NCBI RefSeq assembly: GCF_003071365.1
Contig: NZ_CP028960.1
Span: forward strand, 2,046,001 to 2,110,000
DNA: 64,000 bases
Direction: 5' to 3'
Origin: Methyloceanibacter sp. wino2
GTDB lineage: Bacteria > Pseudomonadota > Alphaproteobacteria > Rhizobiales > Methyloligellaceae
Part shown: in pieces, positions 15,954 through 24,764 of the stretch
Layout of the letters: each line of letters begins with the position of its first letter
How positions within the stretch are numbered: position 1 is the stretch's first letter
Notes under the pieces: generated by a model
Database searches by the model: none
Seen by the model: only the letters and a program-made list of their open reading frames with translations
What the model was told of the DNA's origin: nothing
Translations under genes and position numbers: made by a program

Positions 15954-17432
15954 ATGCAGGCTAATGAAATTCGCGCCGACGATCTGTACGGACAGATCGA
16001 AGGCCTGGTCGCACAACTCGAGTCGGAACGGCAGGCGCGCGCGGCCGCGGAGGCGGCGAACGCCGGGACACTGGGGCTTCTCGACGTGGTCAGCAAGAAG
16101 TTGCGCCCGCCGATGGAATCCGTCACGGCGCTGACTGACCGGATCCTGGACGGACCGCTCAACCTTGCGCAGCGGCGCGATGCCGAAACCCTGGCCCATT
16201 CGATGCACCGCATCTTGAGCGCGCTGACCGAAGTGCTGGACTTCAGCACGCTCCAGTCCGGCGAAGCCGACTTTTCGGTGGAGCCGTTCGACTTTCACGC
16301 TCTCGTCCGGGAAACAGCCTCCGCCCTGCAGGCTTGCGCCGCGGCCAAGGGGCTGACCAGCAGCGTCGACATGGCGTCGAACTGCCCCCGCTATATCGTC
16401 GGCGATGCCATGCGCGTCCGCCAGGTGCTCATGGCGTTGATGGAAACATCCATCAAGGCCACGACCGAAGGGTCGATCCGTCTTTACGTCAGCGTCAACG
16501 ACGCGGCGTCCCCGGTGACCGTTCGCTTCGACATCACCGACACCAGCCCCGGCATGACCCCGGAGCAACAGGCAGCGCTGTTCCAGCCTTCCACCGATAC
16601 GTCGCGGTCCGACGGCGGTCTCGGCCTGCCGATCGCGCAGCGGCTGGCCGACGCAATGGGCGGCGAGGTTTCGTGCGATAGCGCCATGGGGCAGGGCGCG
16701 CTGTATTGGTTCACGTTCAAGGCGCTGGTCGCCGAGCAGCAGACCGAGAACCGTCCGGCGGAGTTCGCTCCGGTCGAGATGCTCGAACTCGACGAGGTGG
16801 ACGTTGTCGAGATGGGCGTCGTTGAGGCGGAGGTCGTCGCGCTCGACGAGCCGATGACCGGCAGCCTCGAGGCTCAACGGGCCATGGCGGAGATGCTCGA
16901 GACACCGGCCCCGGAGCCCGAGCCGGATCCGATGCCGGAACCCGAGCCTGATGCGGCGCCCGCGCGCGCGGCGCGGCAAAAACCGGAGACGGTGGAGAAG
17001 CGAGACCATGCCGGATCGCTGGCGGGTCATGTGCTGATGATCGAAGACAATACGGTCAACCGGCTCCTGATCGGCGCCTATCTCGACGAGTTCGGGTTGA
17101 CGTTCGATGTCGCCGAGACAGGCGCAGCCGCGTTGATGTGCCTGGCCCAGCGTCCCTACGACGTCGTGCTCATGGACACGGTCCTTCCCGACTATCGTGG
17201 GCTTCAGCTGGCGCAGCGCATCCGGTCGCAGGAATCGGTCTCGGCGCATGTGCCGATCGTCGCGCTCGCGACGCTATCGGATACCGAAGACGAGAAGACC
17301 TATGTCGAGGCTGGCGTGAACGCCTCGGTGGACAAGCCCATTCAGGGTCTCGAACTCTATGCGGCGCTCGTGCCGCTGGTGCCGGCGCAAAAGGAAGACG
17401 CCGAGGAAGAGGATTGGACCCCGGTCTACTAG
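15954..17432 (+). CDS. Hybrid sensor kinase-like protein with degenerate kinase core and intact receiver
   Basis: 492 residues. A coiled-coil N-terminus (14-36) leads into a HisKA-like helix where the phospho-His is replaced: S47-K48-K49-L50-R51 instead of S-H-E-L-R. The ATPase domain also lost both N-box asparagines (Ala161 and Thr165 in QVLMALMETSIKAT) while G1 (DTSPG) and G2 (GGLGLPIA) are only partly kept. A Glu/Pro-rich linker (PEPEPDPMPEP) joins a receiver domain that looks functional: Asp365, phospho-acceptor Asp408 in VVLMDTVLP, and Lys461 in DKP. Soluble, no transmembrane segment. Likely a pseudokinase that acts as a receiver or scaffold. Confidence 0.88.
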   Translation: MQANEIRADDLYGQIEGLVAQLESERQARAAAEAANAGTLGLLDVVSKKLRPPMESVTALTDRILDGPLNLAQRRDAETLAHSMHRILSALTEVLDFSTLQSGEADFSVEPFDFHALVRETASALQACAAAKGLTSSVDMASNCPRYIVGDAMRVRQVLMALMETSIKATTEGSIRLYVSVNDAASPVTVRFDITDTSPGMTPEQQAALFQPSTDTSRSDGGLGLPIAQRLADAMGGEVSCDSAMGQGALYWFTFKALVAEQQTENRPAEFAPVEMLELDEVDVVEMGVVEAEVVALDEPMTGSLEAQRAMAEMLETPAPEPEPDPMPEPEPDAAPARAARQKPETVEKRDHAGSLAGHVLMIEDNTVNRLLIGAYLDEFGLTFDVAETGAAALMCLAQRPYDVVLMDTVLPDYRGLQLAQRIRSQESVSAHVPIVALATLSDTEDEKTYVEAGVNASVDKPIQGLELYAALVPLVPAQKEDAEEEDWTPVY

Positions 17433-17453
17433 GCTTGGTTGGCAGCCAAGTCG

Positions 17454-19454
17454 CTAGCCGGCTTTGGCCAAAGCGTCGACGTTCTGATCCACGAGATTGA
17501 CAATTCCCGTCATGATCTCGTTGAGCTGGAAGTCCTTGGGCGTGTAGACGGCCGAAGCGCCGCACTGCTTCAGGATGTTGACGTCTTCCTGCGGAATGAT
17601 GCCACCCACCACGACGGGGACATCGTTCATGCCTGCCTCGCGGAGCTTCTGCACGACATCGCGCACGAGCGAAACATGTGATCCCGACAGGATCGACAGC
17701 CCGACGACATGCGCCTTGGACTCCTTCGCTTGCGCGACGATCTCCGCGGGCGTCAGGCGAATGCCGTCATAGACGACCTTCATGCCCACGTCGTCGGCGC
17801 GTACGGCAATCTGCTCCGCGCCGTTCGAATGGCCATCGAGGCCGGGCTTGCCGACAACGAAGGTCAGTGTACGGCCTAGCTTGCCGGAAACTTCGCTCAC
17901 GAGTTCGCGAATCTCCGCCATACGCATTTCGTCGACCGCATGTGCCGCGCCAATCCCGGTCGGCGCCCTGTACTCGCCGAAGACTTCGCGCAAGACCGCG
18001 CCCCACTCGCCGGTGGTGACGCCGGCCTTGGCCGCTTCGATCGACGGCGGCATGATGTTGCGGCCTTCGCTGGCAGCGGACTTCAATTCCGTCAGGGCCT
18101 GATTGACCGCGGCGTTGTCGCGGTTCTGGCGCCATGCCTGGAGCGCGGCGACCTGCTCGATCTCGACCGAGTCCGGCACCGTGAGAATACCTTCCATACC
18201 GGAATCGAGCGGCGAAGGCTCTGTCTCGGTGTAGCGATTGACGCCTACCAGAACCTGATCGCCCCGCTCGATGTCGGCCATTCGCGCGGCGTTCGAGGCA
18301 ATCAGCGCTTCCTTCATATAATCGATGCAGGCCACGGCGCCGCCCATGGAGTCGAGCTTGGCGAGCTCAGCGCGGGCCTGTTCCTTCAACTCCTCGACCT
18401 TGCGGTCGATTACCTCGGAGCCGTCGAAGATATCCTGATACTCCAGAAGGTCGGTCTCGTAGGCGACGATCTGCTGCAACCGCAGCGACCATTGCTGATC
18501 CCATGGGCGCGGCAGGCCGAGCGCTTCGTTCCAGGCCGGAAGCTGCACGGCGCGGGCCCGGGCCTTCTTCGACAGCGTCACCGCCAGCATCGAAAGCAAA
18601 ATGCGGTACACGTTGTTTTCGGGCTGCGGCTCGGTCAGGCCAAGCGAGTTGACCTGCACGCCGTAGCGGAAGCGGCGCAGCTTGGGTTCTTCGACGCCAT
18701 AGCGATTGAGCGCAATTTCGTCCCACAGGTCCACGAAGGCCCGCATCTTCGAGATCTCGGTGATGAAGCGGACGCCCGCATTCACGAAGAAACTGATGGC
18801 CGCGACGACCTTGGGGAATCGCTCGTCGGGAACCTCGCCCGACTCCTTGACGCGGTCGAGCACGGCTTGTGCCGTGGCGAGCGCGAAGGCGAGCTCCTGG
18901 GCCGGCGTCGCGCCGGCCTCCTGCAAGTGATAGGAGCAGACATTGGTCGGATTCCACTTCGGGACGTCCTGGTTCGTGAAAACGATCACGTCCTTGATGA
19001 GCCGCAACGAAGGATCCGGCGGGAACACGTAGGTGCCGCGCGAGAGATATTCCTTGATGATGTCGTTCTGCGTGGTGCCGGTGAGCTTGGTCCGGTCCGT
19101 GCCTTGTTCGTCCGCAAGCGAGACATAGAGCGACAGCAGCCATGCCGCCGGCGCGTTGATCGTCATCGAGGTGTTCATCTCGCCGAGCGGAATTCCGTCG
19201 AGCAGCGTGCGCATATCGCCGAGATGGGAGACCGGCACGCCGACCTTGCCCACTTCGCCGCGCGCCAGCGGAGAATCGGAGTCGTAGCCGGTCTGGGTCG
19301 GTAGATCGAACGCGATGGAAAGGCCGGTTTGCCCCTTGGCCAGGTTCTTTCGATAGAGTTCGTTCGACGCTTTAGCCGTCGAATGGCCCGCATATGTGCG
19401 GAACATCCACGGTTTATCGCGCACCGGCTTGTCGCTGTCTGTGTTGCCGCTCAT
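17454..19454 (-). CDS. ecm: Ethylmalonyl-CoA mutase (B12-dependent)
   Basis: Start chosen at ATG 19454 (MSGNTDSDKPVRDKPWMFRTYAG); the upstream in-frame start at 19502 adds only an unlikely extension. 666 residues. Substrate-binding barrel (residues about 15-520) with TGLSIAFDLPTQTGYDSD and PPDPSLRLI; the C-terminal B12 domain has the cobalamin lower-ligand motif D-G-H-S-N-G in KPGLDGHSNGAEQ. It converts ethylmalonyl-CoA to methylsuccinyl-CoA in the ethylmalonyl-CoA pathway. The call as Ecm rather than methylmalonyl-CoA mutase rests on the single-chain form and on ccr/mcd next door. Confidence 0.92.
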   Translation of the reverse strand: MSGNTDSDKPVRDKPWMFRTYAGHSTAKASNELYRKNLAKGQTGLSIAFDLPTQTGYDSDSPLARGEVGKVGVPVSHLGDMRTLLDGIPLGEMNTSMTINAPAAWLLSLYVSLADEQGTDRTKLTGTTQNDIIKEYLSRGTYVFPPDPSLRLIKDVIVFTNQDVPKWNPTNVCSYHLQEAGATPAQELAFALATAQAVLDRVKESGEVPDERFPKVVAAISFFVNAGVRFITEISKMRAFVDLWDEIALNRYGVEEPKLRRFRYGVQVNSLGLTEPQPENNVYRILLSMLAVTLSKKARARAVQLPAWNEALGLPRPWDQQWSLRLQQIVAYETDLLEYQDIFDGSEVIDRKVEELKEQARAELAKLDSMGGAVACIDYMKEALIASNAARMADIERGDQVLVGVNRYTETEPSPLDSGMEGILTVPDSVEIEQVAALQAWRQNRDNAAVNQALTELKSAASEGRNIMPPSIEAAKAGVTTGEWGAVLREVFGEYRAPTGIGAAHAVDEMRMAEIRELVSEVSGKLGRTLTFVVGKPGLDGHSNGAEQIAVRADDVGMKVVYDGIRLTPAEIVAQAKESKAHVVGLSILSGSHVSLVRDVVQKLREAGMNDVPVVVGGIIPQEDVNILKQCGASAVYTPKDFQLNEIMTGIVNLVDQNVDALAKAG

Positions 19455-19611
19455 AGCTCTTGCTGAAATCGTCCCCTGTTCGTGTGCGGTGCATCGAAGC
19501 ATGCCCGGGGCGTGCGGGCAATATGCCGTTAGAAGCGTTGTAAATCGCCCTGTCGGCCCTTTGAAAGTCCCAAAAGCAGGGGCCGACTGCCGCAGGCGGA
19601 TGCCCCTCCGT

Positions 19612-19642
19612 GCGATTCTTCCTCTGGCAAGAGGCGATTCTT
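19612..19642. repeat. Direct repeat GCGATTCTT x2 in the ecm/ccr promoter region
   Basis: Two exact copies (19612-19620 and 19634-19642), 22 bases apart start to start, about two helical turns. Between them is a small CCTCT/AGAGG hairpin. Such spacing is compatible with a dimeric regulator, though it could be chance. Confidence 0.4.
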
Positions 19643-19675
19643 TTTGCTAACCCTCCTGACCGATTAAGGCAGCCC

Positions 19676-19691
19676 TGCCAAAATTTGGGCA
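19676..19691. promoter_or_regulatory. Near-palindrome, candidate operator of ecm/ccr
   Basis: TGCCAAAATTTGGGCA; 14/16 positions are symmetric. Located 149 bases before the ccr start and about 220 from ecm. Dyads this size are typical of TetR- or GntR-type operators; which protein binds is unknown. Confidence 0.4.
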
Positions 19692-19839
19692 TTTCCATGT
19701 GAGCCCCGGCGCTTTCGGTGCGGGCAGGCCGACACAGTCTGCGGCCCGCAAAGATGTTGCAGTCGCGAGATGGATCGAAGACAATTCTCGCAAATGCAAA
19801 AAAGCGCCCCGACAAATAGAGGACTGGGGGGACAACCGG

Positions 19840-21156
19840 ATGAATGAGATGTCGATAGGTGAAGTTTCAGCGGATGCGGCCGCCCCACGCGGCGAAATCA
19901 AAGATCTTTACGAGGTCGGCGAAATTCCGCCGCTGGGCCACGTGCCGAAGAACATGTATGCCTGGGCTATCCGCCAGGACCGCCACGGTGCACCGGACAC
20001 GGCCATGCAGGTGGAAGTCGTTCCGACCTGGGAGCTGGACTCCCATGACGTGCTCGTCCTCGTGATGGCTGCGGGTGTCAACTACAACGGCGTTTGGGCC
20101 TCTCTCGGTGAGCCCATGTCCGTGTTCGATGTGCATAAGCAGCCCTACCACATCGCCGGTTCGGACGCCTCCGGCATTGTTTGGGCCGTCGGCTCCAAGG
20201 TGAAGCGCTGGAAGGTCGGCGACGAAGTCGTCATCCACTGCAACCAGGACGATGGCGACGACGAAGAGTGCAACGGCGGCGATCCGATGTTCTCCACCTC
20301 GCAGCGCATCTGGGGCTACGAGACGCCGGACGGTTCGTTTGCGCAGTTCGCGCGCGTGCAGGATCGTCAGCTTCTGCCGCGGCCGCAGCACCTCACCTGG
20401 GAAGAAGCGGCTTGTTACACGCTGACCCTCGCGACCTCTTACCGCATGCTGTTCGGCCATCGTCCGCACACGCTGAAGCCGGGACACAACGTCCTGGTCT
20501 GGGGCGCCTCGGGCGGCCTCGGCTCCATGGCCATCCAGCTCTGCGCGACGGCCGGCGCCAACGCCATCGGCGTTGTCTCCGAGGACGACAAGCGCGACTT
20601 CGTGATGTCGCTCGGCGCCAAGGGCGTCATCAACCGCAAGGACTTCAATTGCTGGGGGCAGCTGCCCAAAGTAAATACGCCGGAATACAACGCTTGGGCC
20701 AAGGAGTGCCGCCAGTTCGGCAAGGCCATCTGGGAGATCACCGGCAAGGGCGTGAACGTGGACTGCGTGTTCGAACACCCGGGCGAGGCGACGTTCCCGG
20801 TCTCGACCTTTGTCGTCAAGCGCGGCGGCATGGTCGTCTTCTGCGCCGGCACCACCGGTTTTAACCTGACCATGGATGCGCGCTATGTCTGGATGCATCA
20901 GAAGCGCGTTCAGGGTTCGCACTTCGCGCATCTGCAGCAGGCGAGCATGGCGAACAAGCTCGTGATCGAACGTCACATCGATCCGTGCATGTCCGAAGTC
21001 TTTCCTTGGGAGCAGATCCCCAAGGCCCATATGCGCATGTGGAACAACGAGCACCGTCCCGGCAACATGGCCGTGCTGGTGAGCGCGCCCGTCACGGGTC
21101 TTCGGACATTCGAAGACGTGATCGAGGCGAGCGAAGAGACACACGGCAAGGCGTAA
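19840..21156 (+). CDS. ccr: Crotonyl-CoA carboxylase/reductase
   Basis: From the ATG at 19840, with GGGGGG upstream, 438 residues. A medium-chain reductase family enzyme that reductively carboxylates crotonyl-CoA to ethylmalonyl-CoA using NADPH and CO2. Seen: N-terminal VMAAGVNYNGVWASLGEP, the NADPH-binding G-A-S-G-G-L-G-S, VFEHPGEA, and MHQKRVQGSHFAHLQQA, matching the CO2-binding residues (Asn, Phe/Glu pair, His) described for this family. It is divergent from ecm and precedes mcd, so the pathway's three specific enzymes are adjacent. Confidence 0.96.
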   Translation: MNEMSIGEVSADAAAPRGEIKDLYEVGEIPPLGHVPKNMYAWAIRQDRHGAPDTAMQVEVVPTWELDSHDVLVLVMAAGVNYNGVWASLGEPMSVFDVHKQPYHIAGSDASGIVWAVGSKVKRWKVGDEVVIHCNQDDGDDEECNGGDPMFSTSQRIWGYETPDGSFAQFARVQDRQLLPRPQHLTWEEAACYTLTLATSYRMLFGHRPHTLKPGHNVLVWGASGGLGSMAIQLCATAGANAIGVVSEDDKRDFVMSLGAKGVINRKDFNCWGQLPKVNTPEYNAWAKECRQFGKAIWEITGKGVNVDCVFEHPGEATFPVSTFVVKRGGMVVFCAGTTGFNLTMDARYVWMHQKRVQGSHFAHLQQASMANKLVIERHIDPCMSEVFPWEQIPKAHMRMWNNEHRPGNMAVLVSAPVTGLRTFEDVIEASEETHGKA

Positions 21157-21177
21157 AGCCCGGCCGGTTCTAGAATT

Positions 21178-21195
21178 CGGCTGCTTCGGCAGCCG
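21178..21195. repeat. Perfect TTCG-tetraloop hairpin after ccr
   Basis: CGGCTGC-TTCG-GCAGCCG: seven perfect base pairs around an extra-stable tetraloop. No T-run follows, so it is not a classical terminator, but it probably stabilises the ccr 3' end. Confidence 0.6.
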
Positions 21196-21199
21196 CAGG

Positions 21200-21236
21200 C
21201 GCGCCTCGGGCATGAAGTCCGGGGCGCGTTGTACTT
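21200..21236 (+). terminator. Terminator-like hairpin after ccr
   Basis: Ten-pair stem CGCGCCTCGG/CCGGGGCGCG (21200-21209 with 21219-21228, one T-G wobble) followed by a weak T-containing stretch (TTGTACTTT). Could terminate ccr or slow the readthrough into mcd. Confidence 0.5.
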
Positions 21237-21330
21237 TCATGTCCCCCAAGCCGATTGGGGTTTGACTCACACTGCCGCGCGCGGTTCGGTGTGGAACAAA
21301 CCCCGATCGCACGACCGGAGGAACCCGACG

Positions 21331-22998
21331 TTGACCGCCACCGAATCCATGACCGACCGTTTGATCCCGCTCCTCGATGCCGCCGCCGATGCGGCCGGAA
21401 CCTTGGGCGCCGTGGCCACCGAGGCCGTGAAAGCCAAGCTCGCCCCTGACGGCAAAGTCGACAATGCCGCGCTGGAGCGCGAAGAGCATATCGCCCATGG
21501 CCTGGCCTGGATCGCCACCTATGTCGAGGGCATCCGGCAGATGGCTGACTATGCCAAGCGGACCACGGAAGAGGGACGCTTCGGTGAGTTCGAGGGTCTG
21601 CTCACCCAGATCGTGGTTGGCGAGTATCTGGCCCAACTCGCGGGCGGCGTCGTCATGAGCCAAGGCGAGATCGTCCGCCTGCATGAGCTCGGCGTGCCGG
21701 ACTCCGCGAAAGAGGCGTTTCTGTCCGACAATGTCGTGGCCCTGATCCAGGGCGTGACGCCGGAGATGCGCGCGCGCGTTTCCACGTTGATCCAGGATGC
21801 CGAGGGTGCCGCGGCGGCCAATTTCGGTGATCCGGGTCTGGACGAGACCTATGAGGAGATCCGCAACGAGATGAGGCGTTTCTCCCAAGCCGAAGTGGTG
21901 CCACATGCGCAGGAGTGGCACCTCAAGGACGAGTATATCCCGCTCGAGCTGGTCAATCAGATGGCCGAACTCGGCGTGTTCTCGCTGACGCTGCCGGAAG
22001 AGCTCGGCGGCTTGGGTCTCGGCAAGGAAGCCATGTGCGTCGTCTCCGAGGAACTGTCCCGCGGCTATATCGGCGTGGGCTCGCTCGGCACGCGCTCGGA
22101 GATCGCCGAGGAGCTGATCCACAACGGCGGCACAGACGCCCAGAAGGAAGAGTGGCTGCCGAAGATCGCCAGCGGCGAAATCCTGCCCACGGCCGTCTTC
22201 ACCGAGCCGAACACCGGCTCCGACCTCGCTTCGCTCTCGACGCGCGCCGTGAAGGACGGGGACGTCTACAAGATCACCGGCCAGAAGACCTGGATTACCC
22301 ATGCCGCGCGCGCCGATCTCATGACCGTGCTGGCGCGGACCGATCCCAATGAGAAGGGCTATCGCGGCCTGTCGATGTTCCTGGCGCCGAAGCCGCGCGG
22401 CACGGACGACAAGCCGTTCCCGGCGGCCGGTATGTCCGGCGGCGAGATCGAGGTGCTTGGCTATCGCGGCATGAAGGAGTTCGACATCTCCTTCGACAAT
22501 TTCGAAGTGCCTGCGGCGAATCTCCTCGGCGGTGTCGAGGGCCAAGGCTTCAAGCAGCTGATGCAGACCTTCGAGGCCGCGCGTATCCAGACGGCTGCTC
22601 GCGCCATCGGCGTGGCGCAGTCCGCGCTCGACATTGGCCTCCGCTACGGCATGGAGCGTGTCCAGTTCGGCAAGCCGATTATCAATTTCCCGCGCGTGTC
22701 GGACAAGCTGGCCATGATGGCGGCGGAAATCCTGTTCGCCCGTCAGCTCACCTATTTTTCGGCGCGCAAGAAGGACCATGGCGAGCGCTGTGACCTGGAA
22801 GCGGGCATGGCCAAGCTCCTTGCTGCGCGTGTGGCCTGGGCCGCCGCCGACAATGCGCTGCAGATCCATGGCGGCAACGGTTTCGCCCTCGAATACACGA
22901 TCAGCCGGGTGCTGTGCGATGCGCGCATCCTGTCGATCTTCGAAGGCGCGGCCGAGATCCAGGCTCATGTGATCGCGCGGCGTCTGCTCGAGCAGTGA
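21331..22998 (+). CDS. mcd: Acyl-CoA dehydrogenase, (2S)-methylsuccinyl-CoA dehydrogenase
   Basis: Start TTG at 21331, with GGAGGA eight bases upstream; the ATG at 21349 has no site near it. 555 residues, longer than ordinary acyl-CoA dehydrogenases (about 380) by an N-terminal helical extension of about 150 residues, as in the known methylsuccinyl-CoA dehydrogenases. The FAD-core signatures are VFTEPNTGSDLAS, TWITHAARADL, and the C-terminal QIHGGNGFALEY. Oxidises methylsuccinyl-CoA to mesaconyl-CoA and delivers electrons to ETF, whose genes are 3 kb downstream. Confidence 0.93.
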   Translation: MTATESMTDRLIPLLDAAADAAGTLGAVATEAVKAKLAPDGKVDNAALEREEHIAHGLAWIATYVEGIRQMADYAKRTTEEGRFGEFEGLLTQIVVGEYLAQLAGGVVMSQGEIVRLHELGVPDSAKEAFLSDNVVALIQGVTPEMRARVSTLIQDAEGAAAANFGDPGLDETYEEIRNEMRRFSQAEVVPHAQEWHLKDEYIPLELVNQMAELGVFSLTLPEELGGLGLGKEAMCVVSEELSRGYIGVGSLGTRSEIAEELIHNGGTDAQKEEWLPKIASGEILPTAVFTEPNTGSDLASLSTRAVKDGDVYKITGQKTWITHAARADLMTVLARTDPNEKGYRGLSMFLAPKPRGTDDKPFPAAGMSGGEIEVLGYRGMKEFDISFDNFEVPAANLLGGVEGQGFKQLMQTFEAARIQTAARAIGVAQSALDIGLRYGMERVQFGKPIINFPRVSDKLAMMAAEILFARQLTYFSARKKDHGERCDLEAGMAKLLAARVAWAAADNALQIHGGNGFALEYTISRVLCDARILSIFEGAAEIQAHVIARRLLEQ

Positions 22999-23007
22999 GT
23001 GCGAGCC

Positions 23008-23517
23008 ATGAGTAGTGTGGCCGAGCCCATCACCTCCAAACGGTCGCTTGTAGGGCTCGGCGTTGCACTGCTGATCTGTTTTGCCGCATCGCTCGTCGGC
23101 AGCGCGTTCACCACGCCCAATCTCGGCTGGTACGCCACGCTGGAGAAGCCGGGCTTCACCCCGCCGAACAGTGTCTTCCCGATCGTGTGGACGATCCTGT
23201 TCGCCATGATGGCGGTGTCGGCGTGGCTCGTCTGGCGGCAGCCTGCGGACGAGGGCGAGAAGAAGACGGCCCTGACCTGGTTCGGCATCCAGCTCGCGCT
23301 GAACGTGCTCTGGTCTTTCGCCTTCTTCCAGATGCACAGCCCCATCGCCGGTCTTGCGGTGATCTTGTGGCTGCTGGTCGCGATCGTGCTGACCATGGTG
23401 TTTTTCGACCGGGTCAGCCGGGTCGCCGCGCTCCTTCTCATCCCCTATCTGCTCTGGGTGGGTTTCGCCGCCGGCCTGAACTTCGCGATCTGGGCGCTGA
23501 ACGCCGGCGCGGCTTAA
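23008..23517 (+). CDS. tspO: TspO/MBR family protein
   Basis: 169 residues from ATG 23008 (a GTG at 22999 is possible), nine bases after the mcd stop. Five membrane helices with family signatures: GWYATLEKPGFTPPN, W-T-x-L-F-A-x-M-A, WLVWR, ALNVLWSFAFFQ, and PYLLWVGFAAGLNF. TspO binds tetrapyrroles and modulates porphyrin and stress signalling. Its place in the ethylmalonyl-CoA strip, whose mutase needs a corrinoid, may or may not be functional. Confidence 0.95.
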   Translation: MSSVAEPITSKRSLVGLGVALLICFAASLVGSAFTTPNLGWYATLEKPGFTPPNSVFPIVWTILFAMMAVSAWLVWRQPADEGEKKTALTWFGIQLALNVLWSFAFFQMHSPIAGLAVILWLLVAIVLTMVFFDRVSRVAALLLIPYLLWVGFAAGLNFAIWALNAGAA

Positions 23518-23527
23518 AGGAGGCGGC

Positions 23528-24355
23528 ATGGCGCAGCGCTCCGTTCTCATCACAGGCTGCTCTTCCGGCATCGGGCTCGCGGCGGCCGCGACGATGAAAG
23601 ACCGCGGCTGGCGCGTGTTCGCCACGGCCCGCAAGCCGGAAGACCTAGCGCGCCTCACAGACGAGGTAGGCGTCGAGAGCGTCTATCTCGACTACACCGA
23701 GCCCGATTCGATCGCGGCGGCCGCCGATCACGTTCTGACGGCAACGGACGGTACGCTGACCGCGCTCTTCAACAACGGCGCCTACGGGCAGCCCGGCGCC
23801 ATCGAGGATCTCCCGACCGAGGCGCTGCGCGCGCAATTCGAAACCAACGTGTTCGGCTGGCACGATTTGACACGCCGGGTGATCGCGCCGATGCGGGCCC
23901 GCAATGAGGGACGCATCGTTCAGTGCTCCTCCGTTCTCGGCCTGCTTGCCGCACCCTACAGGGGCGCTTATTGCGCCTCGAAATTCGCCATCGAGGCGCT
24001 GACGGATACGCTCCGCATCGAGTTGAAGGACACGGCCATCCACGTGAGTTTGATCGAGCCGGGGCCTATCGCTACGCGCTTCGTCGAAACGGCGATCAAG
24101 CACTACAAGAAGAATATCGACATGGAGAACTCGGCCCATGCCGAGATCTACCGCGAACGGCTTGCGAAGATGGAAGACGGCGGCCAGATGGCGTTCAAGC
24201 TCGAGCCGGAGGCCGTTTGCCGGCGGCTTGTTCATGCGCTCGAGGCGAAGCGTCCCAAGACGCGCTATTACGTGACGGTTCCGACCTTCGTGGGCGCTTA
24301 CCTGCGCCGGATTCTGCCGGCGCGCGCGCTCGATTTTGTGGCCGCGAAGAACTAG
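23528..24355 (+). CDS. Short-chain dehydrogenase/reductase
   Basis: 275 residues. Classical SDR: cofactor loop TGCSSGIGLAAAA (with R-K-P after beta-2 suggesting NADPH), NNGAYG instead of N-N-A-G, catalytic S in CSSVLGLL, and Y-C-A-S-K with YxxxK. Substrate unknown; the C-terminal YVTVPTFVGAYLRRILPARALDF resembles SDRs of lipid and sterol metabolism. Begins ten bases after tspO, so likely in its transcript. Confidence 0.88.
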   Translation: MAQRSVLITGCSSGIGLAAAATMKDRGWRVFATARKPEDLARLTDEVGVESVYLDYTEPDSIAAAADHVLTATDGTLTALFNNGAYGQPGAIEDLPTEALRAQFETNVFGWHDLTRRVIAPMRARNEGRIVQCSSVLGLLAAPYRGAYCASKFAIEALTDTLRIELKDTAIHVSLIEPGPIATRFVETAIKHYKKNIDMENSAHAEIYRERLAKMEDGGQMAFKLEPEAVCRRLVHALEAKRPKTRYYVTVPTFVGAYLRRILPARALDFVAAKN

Positions 24356-24434
24356 ACTCATTTGCTTGGCGCGGATCGCGCCCAAACACAGCCCGTCAAA
24401 CGGGGGCACTCGCACGGGCCACCTGGAGGCCACT

Positions 24435-24635
24435 TTGGAATACGTACTTCGCTGGATTCTGCCGTTCGCGGTATTGCTGGTCGTGATCGTCCTGGTCTTC
24501 GGCCTGTTCAACATGCTCCGGGGCAACAATCCGAATCTCAGCCAGAAATTGATGCGCGCGCGCGTCCTTTTGCAGCTCGCGGCCCTTATCGTGGCGATGG
24601 CAATTGCCTATCTTGCGGGGACGCGTCCCCACTAG
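24435..24635 (+). CDS. Small twin-transmembrane protein
   Basis: From TTG 24435 (GGAGG six bases upstream): 66 residues with two membrane helices (about 4-25 and 42-61) joined by a short basic loop FNMLRGNNPNLSQKLMRARV. This HIG1-like twin-helix layout, immediately before a PduO-type adenosyltransferase, is what I have seen in several Rhizobiales genomes. Function unknown. Longer in-frame starts at 24336 overlap the SDR stop and lack a ribosome-binding site. Confidence 0.75.
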   Translation: MEYVLRWILPFAVLLVVIVLVFGLFNMLRGNNPNLSQKLMRARVLLQLAALIVAMAIAYLAGTRPH

Positions 24636-24764
24636 GCAGGGTTGACCCCTCCCAGGGCAGGGCTACGCTGTTTCGGAATAGTAGGGTAGCGGTCGGCGCG
24701 CCCGGCCCTTCGGGTCATCGTTCCACGGGAGCGATGCCCTCTCCGGGCGATCGTTTGGGGCACT

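Larger units (their letters stand above)
19455..19839. promoter_or_regulatory. Divergent ecm/ccr intergenic region
   Basis: 385 bases without a supported gene. Both promoters of the ethylmalonyl-CoA genes should lie here. Besides the repeat at 19612-19642, it holds a 16-base near-palindrome TGCCAAAATTTGGGCA (19676-19691; 14 of 16 bases symmetric). No clear -35/-10 pair was identified. An in-frame extension of ccr through here exists but lacks an initiation context. Confidence 0.5.

Noticed and set aside
19867-23658. A 1263-codon open frame on the minus strand across ccr, mcd and tspO
   Set aside because: It is exactly antisense to well-identified enzymes, has no recognisable domain, and long antisense frames are expected where codons end in G or C. 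Several similar long shadows (for example 33607-35127, 35025-36605, 38417-40186 and 15936-17249) were rejected for the same reason.
24636-24764. A cobalamin riboswitch before the PduO-type gene
   Set aside because: No B12-box (GCCACTG) or the expected paired elements are seen in the 129 bases.
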